Part shown: piece by piece, positions 14,007 to 20,643 of the stretch
How the letters are laid out: the number at the start of each line of letters is the position of its first letter
How positions within the stretch are numbered: the first letter of the stretch is position 1
Source of the DNA: a virus
Length of the DNA stretch: 20,643 nt
Virus record (IMG/VR): IMGVR_UViG_3300023278_002047
Span: 1-20,643 of that record
Direction: 5' to 3' (one strand)
Notes under the pieces: model-generated
Database searches by the model: none
What the model saw: the letters and a program-made list of their open reading frames with translations, nothing else
What the model was told of the DNA's origin: nothing
Program-made: the position numbers and the translations under genes

Positions 14007-15576
14007 CTTTAATCTCCATAATTTTACTTAGTAGGTCGATGCCTAAAATATCAAATTTAACATGTCCTTGATCTTCAAGGTCTCCCATTTCAAATCCAGC
14101 CACAAGGTTCTTGTGTCTATCTTGAACCATAGGACAAACCTCTCTCAATTTATTAGCCGATATAATAACTCCCGCTGCATGTTTACCCTGTGATTTAATT
14201 GTACCCTCGATGTCAATGGCTTGCTCAAAAATTTCTGCTAAAGGCCCGATTAAATCTCCTTCTTGGTTAACCTTACACCATTTTCCTAGATCGCTAGGCT
14301 GATAAGTAAGCGTCCATTTTATTAGTGATTTTTCACCGCTTTCTTCAATTAGGTCGGAAACATCTGCTTCGTTGGGAATATTCTTTGTTATATCATTCAT
14401 CTCAGCGAAAGAAACAGCATTTGTGATACGCATTATTTCTTTTAGTGCCGCTCGACCCTGTAACTTATTAAAGGTTAACATCTGAGATACATTATCTTCT
14501 CCATACTTTGATTTAATATATGCAATAACTTCATCTCGCTTTTCTGCGGGGACATCTACGTCGATATCGGGCAGTGAAACGTGGTCTTCGGTGTTACGAC
14601 CCGCATTGTAGAACCTTTCAAAAATTAAGTCATATTCAATAGGATCAATTTCTGTAATCCCAATCAAATAAGAAATAAGACACCCAGCAGCAGATCCTCT
14701 CCCCGGCCCCGGCAACCAGCCTCGCTCTCTAACGTGATTTACGATATCTTGAACGATTAGGAAATAACCAGACAGGTCTGCACCGAAGATGACATCCATC
14801 TCATTTTTAATTCTGTCAAGATATTCTTGTTTCTTGTCCTCATTGTCCACCTTGCCTGTTTCGGTGAGCAATGTGCGCCATCCATCTCTACATAATTGCT
14901 TTAGATATTCATCCTCAGTGTAACCTTCGGGACAGTCAAATTTAGGAAGCATTGGTTTGCCTAAGATATCATACTCTTCACATTGCTCCGAAATCTCAGA
15001 AACTTTACTTATGATGTCTTCGCTGTACTTGCCCGAGACTTGCTCTGGCGACATTAAGTAATATTTATCTGAAGTAAAAAATCCCTTCAGTTTTTTGAAG
15101 TCATCTTGCTTTAGGCGGTCTTTTACTTTGCCCATTGTAGTCTTCATTCCAGAGCAAAGAAGTATCCTATGTAGTTCAGCATCTTTTGTGTCTGCATAGT
15201 AACTAGGCTGTTGCTTTAATTTATCAATACAAAGCAGGTTCTCACTGTGAGATTTTAAGAGTTTATGAACGACATCATCGCTATAAGAATTTTTCTTAGA
15301 GACTAGATCAATAAGATCAAACCAACCCTCTTTATTTTTTGCTAGGAGTGTCATTGACTTATGACCCTCAAATTCAAATGTACAACCAATAATGGGCTTG
15401 ATGTCATTTTTCTTGCAAGTCTTATAGAAGGCGACAGCTCCAGAGATAGTATTTATATCTGTAATTGCGCAAGATGTATAGCCAAACTTCTTACATTTAG
15501 TTACAAGTTGTTCTGGTTTTGAATAACCTCTTTGTAAGCTAAAGTGAGTTTTATTATTTAGTGGAATCCAATTCAT
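13996..15576 (-). CDS. dnaE (N-terminal part): DNA polymerase III alpha, N-half (PHP, palm, thumb; all catalytic Asp)
   Basis: The protein has 526 residues. The PHP domain (about 1-260) starts LNNKTHFSLQRG but has ITDIN where active PHP metal sites have TDH, so PHP hydrolysis is probably lost. The palm holds GPGRGSAAG (290-298) and LPDIDVD (335-341), with catalytic Asp339 and Asp341. Thumb sequences follow (QMLTFNKLQGRAALKE, about 366-380), then GKHAAGVIIS. The third catalytic Asp is Asp509 in VKFDILGI. Translation stops 17 codons later, exactly where DnaE would enter the fingers. AAGG lies 6 bases before the ATG, and the gene overlaps the previous one by 23 bases. The fingers and C-terminal domains are encoded separately at 13112-11550. 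Confidence 0.92.
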   Translation of the reverse strand: MNWIPLNNKTHFSLQRGYSKPEQLVTKCKKFGYTSCAITDINTISGAVAFYKTCKKNDIKPIIGCTFEFEGHKSMTLLAKNKEGWFDLIDLVSKKNSYSDDVVHKLLKSHSENLLCIDKLKQQPSYYADTKDAELHRILLCSGMKTTMGKVKDRLKQDDFKKLKGFFTSDKYYLMSPEQVSGKYSEDIISKVSEISEQCEEYDILGKPMLPKFDCPEGYTEDEYLKQLCRDGWRTLLTETGKVDNEDKKQEYLDRIKNEMDVIFGADLSGYFLIVQDIVNHVRERGWLPGPGRGSAAGCLISYLIGITEIDPIEYDLIFERFYNAGRNTEDHVSLPDIDVDVPAEKRDEVIAYIKSKYGEDNVSQMLTFNKLQGRAALKEIMRITNAVSFAEMNDITKNIPNEADVSDLIEESGEKSLIKWTLTYQPSDLGKWCKVNQEGDLIGPLAEIFEQAIDIEGTIKSQGKHAAGVIISANKLREVCPMVQDRHKNLVAGFEMGDLEDQGHVKFDILGIDLLSKIMEIKDEH

Positions 15577-16066
15577 GACAATCCTTAAATTTATTCAATT
15601 CTGAAATAGCAACATTATGACAATCTGCTCTAACAACAAAGCCATTAGAAGGGTCTTTCTGGCCTTTCGTAAGTTTGCGAGCTTTCTTAAAATAATCATC
15701 GTGAGTTAACCAACCTAAAACCCACGCTCTTCCCCATCTTTTGTTTTTGTTCTCAATCCTGACAAAAACATATCGGTCGCACTTTTGTTTTGTATTAAAG
15801 TTAGCAACCGAGCAATCATAGTATGGCTTAGGTGGAGAAGTGCATCTTTTTGTTTTTACGTCGTATTTAATTCCATCTTCTGAAACCAGATCATAATCAT
15901 AGGTGTTATTGATTGTACCACCTATAACCACATTTGCAACCTCTTCACCTAAAAACCCAGCAATATTTCCATCGCCCTTCATGATGGAGTTCTTTATAAC
16001 TCCCATCTCTCTAGACTTTGCCCATGCACTCTTTTTCATTTCTTCTGTAATTTTTACTTCAATCAT
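15554..16066 (-). CDS. Small PD-(D/E)XK nuclease-like protein
   Basis: The protein has 170 residues. GFLGEEVANVVIGGT (37-51) has an acidic residue (Glu41) at the place of the first nuclease Glu. NNTYDYDLV (53-61) supplies Asp59, and GIKYDVKTKR (65-74) gives Asp69-x-Lys71, the (D/E)xK catalytic core. The CDRYVFVRIE strand (96-105) then fits the fold. It resembles small phage PD-(D/E)XK endonuclease-like proteins. The substrate is unknown: it could be a repair, recombination or host-DNA nuclease. The start overlaps the upstream stop by a single base (TAATG), with only GAGG ten bases upstream, so it probably depends on re-initiation. It lies between another nuclease and the polymerase, which argues for a replication or repair role. 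Confidence 0.65.
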   Translation of the reverse strand: MIEVKITEEMKKSAWAKSREMGVIKNSIMKGDGNIAGFLGEEVANVVIGGTINNTYDYDLVSEDGIKYDVKTKRCTSPPKPYYDCSVANFNTKQKCDRYVFVRIENKNKRWGRAWVLGWLTHDDYFKKARKLTKGQKDPSNGFVVRADCHNVAISELNKFKDCHELDSTK

Positions 16067-17079
16067 TATCCGGGAGCCTCATAATATCCAACATCGAAAT
16101 CTTCTCTTGTACAGTTTTGTATCGTGTCTAACATACCAAATTGGTCTAAGTGATTACTGACATGTCGGCACATACTTTCATTAGTTCCGGGCCAGTCCGT
16201 CTTACAGAAGTCACATAACTTAGTACACTTCCAGTGAGCCTGATTCCTAGATAGCATTCTTGGGCGAGTCGTCTTCTTGATCTCCTCAAATCTATCCTTT
16301 AGCATACCCAAAAACTTTTGTCTGTCACTTTCTTCAAAACAGATGCTAAAAGGGCCGCCATCTCTAATAAAATATATCGACATAATTGCATCTGCATATT
16401 CAGGGAAGAGCTTAGAAACAGCATAATGATAAAGCATCAACTGAGGGTCTTTACAGAGCTTCTCATAGGTCTTCTCTTCACCAGTTGCCCAATTAAGCCT
16501 ACGCCCAGTCTTCCAGTCGATAACTTCAATTACGCCATCAGACACTTCTGTTACTAAGTCAATCGTGCCCTTGATGGCAAGCTGACCTTCTACCTTTGTC
16601 CCGTCCGGCATATCATATTCATACTTAGCCCAGTCTTCTTCAATCGCAATATCAAACTGAGGCTCAGCCGCAACGATATTCCGTTTTCTAGGATCAAAGT
16701 TGCCGTCCTCATAAGTTAGTGCTTCCCACGTCATCTTATCACAAAACTTATAATCTGCGTTCGTGTAATGGTGAGAGCATGGTATGGTATAATGGTCATA
16801 GCTACGCTTAAGAATTTCGTTTACAAATTTCTTTGTTCCGAGTTTACGCTTGGTAAACTCGACCTCTCCGATAGCGTCATCCTTAAGCAATAGCTCTTGT
16901 TTGTCTTGGTGTAATTTCTTACATCCAGCCAAAACTTCCATGACCTTATGCACGATAGTTCCTAATTGAGCTTTCTTGCCTGAAGTAGTTTGATGACCCA
17001 AAACATAGGTCATAAAATATTGCATCTGACAATACTCAAAATTATTATAACTAGAACTTCTTATGTATGTAACTAACAT
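16066..17079 (-). CDS. RecB/Cas4-like PD-(D/E)XK exonuclease with probable Fe-S cluster
   Basis: The protein has 337 residues. IRSSSYNNFEYCQMQYFMTYV carries the N-terminal Cys17. GTIVH (40-44) holds the conserved His. GTIDLV (171-176) supplies Asp174, and EVIDWKTG (185-192) the (D/E)xK pair. DPQLMLYHYA (211-220) contains the conserved Gln. C-terminal Cys285, Cys289, Cys292 and Cys304 follow. One distant N-terminal Cys plus a C-terminal Cys set is the arrangement that binds a 4Fe-4S cluster in AddB- and Cas4-type nucleases. It should cut DNA ends, for recombination or repair during replication. AAGGAG lies 4 bases before the ATG, and 1 base separates it from the kinase. There is no neighbouring Cas gene, so a CRISPR role is unlikely. 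Confidence 0.85.
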   Translation of the reverse strand: MLVTYIRSSSYNNFEYCQMQYFMTYVLGHQTTSGKKAQLGTIVHKVMEVLAGCKKLHQDKQELLLKDDAIGEVEFTKRKLGTKKFVNEILKRSYDHYTIPCSHHYTNADYKFCDKMTWEALTYEDGNFDPRKRNIVAAEPQFDIAIEEDWAKYEYDMPDGTKVEGQLAIKGTIDLVTEVSDGVIEVIDWKTGRRLNWATGEEKTYEKLCKDPQLMLYHYAVSKLFPEYADAIMSIYFIRDGGPFSICFEESDRQKFLGMLKDRFEEIKKTTRPRMLSRNQAHWKCTKLCDFCKTDWPGTNESMCRHVSNHLDQFGMLDTIQNCTREDFDVGYYEAPG

Positions 17080-17080
17080 G

Positions 17081-17914
17081 TTACTCCTTAATTTTCATGA
17101 TGCCGCCAACGATCTGTGGCCCATCCTCTTGTTTCTCTGCAGGTTCAGTAGCTTCGATTACACTACCGAGCCAACCCCAGCTTTCAAGCACAGACATTAT
17201 TTCTACATTAGTCTCGTGCAAAGTTAAATCCTTATTATCTACAACAGCGTCATAATTTTCTATGAGTTCGCTTTCGGCTTCACTACTGTGTCCATCGTCG
17301 TCAACACCTCTGGTGAGCCGAATAACTTTTCCTCCAGCCCTTTGTACGGCATCAACCTCATTTTGGAATCTGCAATCTGAGATAATAGCGATTAAAGGTT
17401 CTTCGGTGCGTATGTTTTTGACTGTATGTTCAGTCCAAATATCGGGATGAATTTTTCTGCAAACATCTGTTCCAAAATACTGCATAAACTCTCTAGCTGT
17501 CATTCTGCCTTCATCGCTCCCTTCGTATCCGGGCATATTCTCCCAGCGGAACCAAGTCAGTGTATTCTTGTCTGCTTCTGTACCATAGCACTGATTGCGA
17601 TCAAGACCAAATAAACCACTACAAATTTCTTTTAGGGCGCCCGCAAAAGAATAATGCTTAATGAAAGGCCAAATATTTTCAGCCGCCCATAGGCCAAAAT
17701 CCAAGTCGGTTCTAGTAACATCCAAAACACCTTTGTTTGTTTGCTCAGCACCATCAGCATCAGTGGAAATGGTATCTACTATCAGTCTGCCCTGTTCGTC
17801 AATTGCAAAGTCTTTAATAATATTGTAAGACCTCATCTGATATCCATGCAAGAAAGAACAAGCAGAATTTTTACCAGATTGTTTCCTGCCAGCAAAAGCC
17901 AAAATTCTTGTCAT
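17081..17914 (-). CDS. Deoxynucleoside monophosphate kinase (T4 gp1-like)
   Basis: The protein has 277 residues. The P-loop is AGRKQSGKNS (8-17). The family signature REFMQYFGTDVCRKIHPDIW (141-160), followed by PLIAIISDCRFQNEVDAVQ (173-191) and VIRLTRG, matches the dNMP kinases of T4 and related phages. These turn dNMPs into dNDPs to feed fast replication. This protein is somewhat longer than T4 gp1. The extra C-terminal 30 residues or so are acidic and probably disordered (ATEPAEKQEDGPQ). GGGAG lies 8 bases before the ATG. It starts directly after the primase stop. The family match is strong, while the substrate range is inferred from the family. Confidence 0.85.
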   Translation of the reverse strand: MTRILAFAGRKQSGKNSACSFLHGYQMRSYNIIKDFAIDEQGRLIVDTISTDADGAEQTNKGVLDVTRTDLDFGLWAAENIWPFIKHYSFAGALKEICSGLFGLDRNQCYGTEADKNTLTWFRWENMPGYEGSDEGRMTAREFMQYFGTDVCRKIHPDIWTEHTVKNIRTEEPLIAIISDCRFQNEVDAVQRAGGKVIRLTRGVDDDGHSSEAESELIENYDAVVDNKDLTLHETNVEIMSVLESWGWLGSVIEATEPAEKQEDGPQIVGGIMKIKE

Positions 17915-19000
17915 CTATAAAACTCCCTGTAATTTATTAATAATTTGATCTTGTATCTGTTCGACTGTCATATCTCCCACATCCTTCTGGTCGATTTCTG
18001 GCCGGTAGTAATTGAATCTTCTTCCACATCTCTTCAATATTTGCTGTGCTGCTTTTTGGCCAGCCTCATCGTAGTCTGTTAATATTACCACGTTTCTGGC
18101 GCCGCTTCTCTCAAGTAGGATAAGTTGGTCTTCACTTAAACTAGCACCAAAAATACCCACTGTATTAGTAACGCCAGCTTCATGCATCCTCCACACATCG
18201 CCTTGGCCTTCTACTAAAACAATTGTGCCTTTTTTCATTATATCATCTTTGGCGACATTGTACCCATACAAATATGAACTTTTCTTAAATCCCTTACTGT
18301 GCAGCCACTTTGGTTTCATATTCTGGTAAACCGCCCTACCTATACAGGCCACATAATTATTATTCTCATCATAAATTGGAACAACAACACGGCCAGACAT
18401 CGGCTTGCCTCTACCTATGCACATACCTATGTCAAATTTTTCTAGCGTCTCTGGTTTATATCCTCGGTCAATATAGTACTTAGATGGTATATCAAGTTTA
18501 TCAACTATTGTCCCTCTATCTACAGACTGCTCGTGTCGCACAGGCTCTCTTTGAAAAACCTCAAGTATCTTTACGACACTATAGTTTTCTACTGGCTGTT
18601 CAAATTCTATAGTTTCTGGATCTAACCCCAAGAACTTACTACAAAAATAGAATGTTTCCAGCACTCCAACTTCTCGGGCTTTTCTATTTGTTAGCAAGCC
18701 TCTGACAAAACCAAAAGTATTCTTTCCATAGTCTTCATGACAATTAGCAGTCCAGCAATTCCAATTACCTTTAGAGCTTACCCCGTCCGTAAATATAGAA
18801 CAGCCTTCGGGATTATCGCCCCCATGAATTGGACACGGGAAGGCCAACCTGTTTGGGTACTCAATGTAATCAATTTCAAAGTATTTTAGCAAGTCTTCAA
18901 CTCTAGTCGAGAGCTGGTTAGACACTGCTAAGATCTGTTGATTCGTTAGTCGTTTGTTCAAAACCATCATCCTTAATTTTACTTGTCTTATGGGCTTCAT
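17915..19000 (-). CDS. DNA primase, DnaG-type (zinc ribbon plus Toprim)
   Basis: The protein has up to 361 residues. The zinc ribbon is Cys56-x2-His59 ... Cys82-x4-Cys87 (AFPCPIHGG, NCWTANC). The catalytic Toprim domain has VLVEGQGDVW (262-271, Glu264), VILTDYDEAG (305-314, Asp309 and Asp311) and KDVGDM (339-344). It should make RNA primers for lagging-strand synthesis. It lacks the helicase-binding C-terminal domain of cellular DnaG. The start is uncertain. ATG at 19000 has AGAAGGG 10 bases upstream. ATGs at 18970 and 18967 have AAGG too close. A TTG at 18961 has AAGGA at a good distance. The gene overlaps the helicase 3' end in another frame by 44 to 83 bases depending on start. Confidence 0.9.
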   Translation of the reverse strand: MKPIRQVKLRMMVLNKRLTNQQILAVSNQLSTRVEDLLKYFEIDYIEYPNRLAFPCPIHGGDNPEGCSIFTDGVSSKGNWNCWTANCHEDYGKNTFGFVRGLLTNRKAREVGVLETFYFCSKFLGLDPETIEFEQPVENYSVVKILEVFQREPVRHEQSVDRGTIVDKLDIPSKYYIDRGYKPETLEKFDIGMCIGRGKPMSGRVVVPIYDENNNYVACIGRAVYQNMKPKWLHSKGFKKSSYLYGYNVAKDDIMKKGTIVLVEGQGDVWRMHEAGVTNTVGIFGASLSEDQLILLERSGARNVVILTDYDEAGQKAAQQILKRCGRRFNYYRPEIDQKDVGDMTVEQIQDQIINKLQGVL

Positions 19001-20387
19001 TTCTTGTTTGCCCTTCTACAAGTTTACCAAATTTACCAAACATGTTCATATTTATATAGTCTCCGTCATCTAGTCCGGCCCCATGACGAGCTACAATCGG
19101 CACTAACTTTCTATTGCCATGATCTTCGCCATCATCCGCCATCTCTTCATCTGACTTCATCTTAAATATTGTGAAGCTAGTACATAACCATATAAGCCTA
19201 TCAGACCCACTAACGACATCTGTAGACTCCTTAGTAATACCATCCCTATTTAGCTGCACAAAACTCAAACAGGGCACATCATGCTTCACACAGAAGTTAT
19301 GTAGTTGTGTGATCTGAAAGCCCAACACTTGAAACTCCTGCATAGAATTAGAAATACTAGAGGAGTTCATTAATTTCAAATAGTCATAAATAATAATACA
19401 ATCATTTGTTCTGCCATTTTCATCAAACCCAACTTCTTGATGAATCCATTTTCTCATAATCGCAAGTATATTTTCAAAAGGCTGACCAGCAATACTAACA
19501 TAATGATATGGGATATTCTGGAGCTCTTCAGCGGCTTTCTCTACTTTCTCAATGTCTAGATCATTATTAGCGAACTTGCCGCTCGCCAGCTTGTTTATTT
19601 CAACACCACTTACATTCGCAAGCATGCGATTAAGATGATCCTCTTTAGACATTTCTGTATCGAGCATCAAGACTGGTATGTTTAGATTTCTGGAGACATG
19701 CATCGCTACAGCATCACCAAACATCGACTTACCGACTTTAGGTCTTGCAGCGACAAGATCTACACACTTTCTACGGATTCCTCCGCCAATAGCCTCATCG
19801 AAACGAGGAAAGCCAGTGCTGATGCCCAACATTTCATTTTGATTCTCTTTTAAGAACTCAACATATTCGCTGACATCTTCACCAATAATCTTGGGCTTGT
19901 TGTCTGAGCCTTGATATATTTTGGATGTCGCATCTAAAATGGGGGTCTCAATCAAAGAGATGATTTCAGTGATGTCTTCATCACCATTAATTTTATCAAC
20001 CTCCAGTGAACATTTAGCCAAAGTCTTCTTAACATCACGAGCTATCTTCAGCTTCGCTAACTTTGCTCCGTTGACAGGAATGTTATCTTCTAAAATCGGA
20101 GTGTCAAATAAGTATCTTAAGTATCCAGCCTCTTCTTTTATGACATCATAATGATTGAGCTGGTTTGCAGCAGATAGTAGCGAAGAAAGTTCTGCCTTCT
20201 GCGTTGATTCAAGAGACTTCTTCAAGCAGTCAAAGATAACTTGGTTGGTCTGATCCATAAAATGCTCGGTGCTGATATATTCAACCTCAAGCATTGCGTC
20301 AATTCCATATTGACATAGACCAGCAAGCACAGCAGATTCAGCCGCTGCGTCTTCTAATTTATTTTCATTTTGTTTAATTCGTACCAT
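18918..20387 (-). CDS. Replicative DNA helicase, DnaB-type
   Basis: With the ATG at 20387 (MVRIKQNENKLEDAAAE) the protein has 489 residues. The N-terminal domain (about 10-150) is the helical DnaB-N type. The RecA-like motor has AARPKVGKS (213-221, Walker A), MLDTEMS (241-247, motif H1a with Glu), CIIIYDYLKL (330-339, Walker B), FVQLNRDG (376-383) and VARHGAG (432-438, arginine-finger region). It should form the hexameric replication-fork motor and load the primase encoded next. GGGG lies 5 bases before the ATG. A longer frame to 20468 would replace the neighbouring small gene's reading and adds no DnaB sequence. The C-terminal 35 residues or so are polar and unlike the core. Confidence 0.92.
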   Translation of the reverse strand: MVRIKQNENKLEDAAAESAVLAGLCQYGIDAMLEVEYISTEHFMDQTNQVIFDCLKKSLESTQKAELSSLLSAANQLNHYDVIKEEAGYLRYLFDTPILEDNIPVNGAKLAKLKIARDVKKTLAKCSLEVDKINGDEDITEIISLIETPILDATSKIYQGSDNKPKIIGEDVSEYVEFLKENQNEMLGISTGFPRFDEAIGGGIRRKCVDLVAARPKVGKSMFGDAVAMHVSRNLNIPVLMLDTEMSKEDHLNRMLANVSGVEINKLASGKFANNDLDIEKVEKAAEELQNIPYHYVSIAGQPFENILAIMRKWIHQEVGFDENGRTNDCIIIYDYLKLMNSSSISNSMQEFQVLGFQITQLHNFCVKHDVPCLSFVQLNRDGITKESTDVVSGSDRLIWLCTSFTIFKMKSDEEMADDGEDHGNRKLVPIVARHGAGLDDGDYINMNMFGKFGKLVEGQTRNEAHKTSKIKDDGFEQTTNESTDLSSV

Positions 20388-20521
20388 AATAACCCCATAT
20401 TGGCCATAGCATAAGAAAACCACATGAGTGCATGTGGGTAATCTTTTTGCTTTATACATGATCCGCATACAATTACATACATTGCAGCGGAAACAGCGAT
20501 AGCTGTTATGCCTAAATTCAT
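20354..20521 (-). CDS. 55-residue small membrane protein overlapping helicase start
   Basis: The frame runs from ATG at 20521 to TAG at 20354-20356. The protein begins MNLGITAIAVSAAMYVIVCG, a first hydrophobic helix. It then has a short polar loop (SCIKQKDYPH) and a second hydrophobic segment (ALMWFSYAMANMGLLWYEL), so two membrane passes are likely. AGAGGA lies 6 bases before the ATG, an excellent site. The last 34 bases overlap the helicase start in another frame. The ATG overlaps nothing but begins directly after the previous stop. I do not recognise the family. Small two-helix membrane proteins of this shape are common among phage genes of unknown function. A role in lysis or in membrane-associated replication is speculation. 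Confidence 0.7.
   Translation of the reverse strand: MNLGITAIAVSAAMYVIVCGSCIKQKDYPHALMWFSYAMANMGLLWYELNKMKIN
20393..20396 (-). promoter_or_regulatory. Ribosome site GGGG that decides the helicase start
   Basis: GGGG on the minus strand lies 5 bases before the ATG at 20387, within the overlapping 55-residue gene. It supports the 489-residue helicase over the extension to 20468. Confidence 0.6.
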
Positions 20522-20623
20522 TTACATTCCTCTAAAGATATAGAACCCCATACAAATGGTAGCGCTTAAAAATACACCAAGTAGAAAATCTTTCCATTCT
20601 AAAGTTAATGTCTTTTTCATCAT
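20522..20623 (-). CDS. 33-residue single-pass membrane peptide
   Basis: The frame runs from ATG at 20623 to TAA at 20522-20524. It begins MMKKTLTLEWKDFLLG, a positively charged start, and continues with one hydrophobic stretch (FLLGVFLSATICMGFYIF) and a short basic end. AGGA lies 8 bases before the ATG. A second ATG at 20620 is possible. Its stop is immediately followed by the ATG of the next small gene, and the pair shares the same operon style, which argues that it is real despite its size. The function is unknown. The region upstream of 20623 is too short to show whether another gene precedes it. Confidence 0.5.
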   Translation of the reverse strand: MMKKTLTLEWKDFLLGVFLSATICMGFYIFRGM

Positions 20624-20643
20624 CCAAAAAATCCTTTGATCTT

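Noticed and set aside
11550-15576. Intein or group I intron explaining the split polymerase
   Set aside because: Neither half carries intein blocks or splice-junction residues. The bases between them encode intact coupled genes with no homing-endonuclease motif, so splicing is not supported.
11550-15576. Sequencing frameshift or premature stop in one polymerase gene
   Set aside because: About 900 bases of two intact overlapping genes separate the halves, and both have their own start and ribosome site. A simple error cannot produce this.
16066-17079. Cas4 of a CRISPR system
   Set aside because: There is no repeat array and no other Cas gene. Its position in a replication operon fits a phage recombination or repair nuclease better.
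19049-19056. TATAAATA on the minus strand, a T4 late-promoter-like octamer
   Set aside because: One or two such octamers are expected by chance at this base composition. It lies in helicase codons, and no repeated partner site was seen.
20388-20468. N-terminal extension of the helicase to 20468
   Set aside because: The extra 27 residues have no DnaB pattern and overlap the 55-residue gene. The ATG at 20387 has a GGGG site and begins at the expected domain.

Overview
The window looks like part of a large, AT-rich, lytic tailed-phage genome, probably marine and possibly from an uncultured virus. Every gene I can support lies on the minus strand. They are packed end to end, mostly with overlapping stop and start codons. 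The longest gap between two genes is 36 bases. I see no tRNA, CRISPR array, insertion sequence, integrase or host housekeeping gene. The phage assignment rests on the packing and on a complete replication set. That set is a DnaB-type helicase, a DnaG-type primase, a T4 gp1-type dNMP kinase, two PD-(D/E)XK nucleases, a DNA polymerase III alpha, a DnaQ-like exonuclease and SSB, with a sigma-like factor next to it. No structural gene is present, so morphology and host stay open.

Transcription runs from high to low coordinates. Two tiny membrane-protein genes come first (20623 to 20354), both too short for ordinary gene calling. The second overlaps the start of the helicase out of frame. The replication block follows (20387 to 11175): helicase, primase, dNMP kinase, Fe-S-type RecB/Cas4-like nuclease, small PD-(D/E)XK protein, polymerase N-half, 75-residue unknown, DEDDh exonuclease, polymerase C-half, SSB. 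A small sigma-70-like protein (11188 to 10706) sits at the junction with the next block.

The rest of the window (10716 to 1) is a run of about twelve sugar-related genes. It has three GT4-like (GT-B) glycosyltransferases, one with a zinc ribbon inserted in its catalytic domain. It also has a truncated-methyltransferase-like protein, a degenerate GT2-like protein with a four-Cys N-terminus, a GT2, a sugar nucleotidyltransferase, a CgeB-like glycosyltransferase, a GDP-L-fucose synthase and three further GT-A-like proteins. The last of these runs off the left edge. Together they look like a phage-encoded glycan assembly line, perhaps decorating virion proteins or altering host surface sugars. 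The target cannot be read from the sequence.

The most striking feature is the split replicative polymerase. The alpha subunit is encoded as two genes of about 520 residues each. The break falls in the linker between palm and fingers. All three catalytic aspartates lie in the first half. The proofreading exonuclease gene and a 75-residue gene lie between the halves. I see no intein, and each half has its own start codon and a Shine-Dalgarno sequence.
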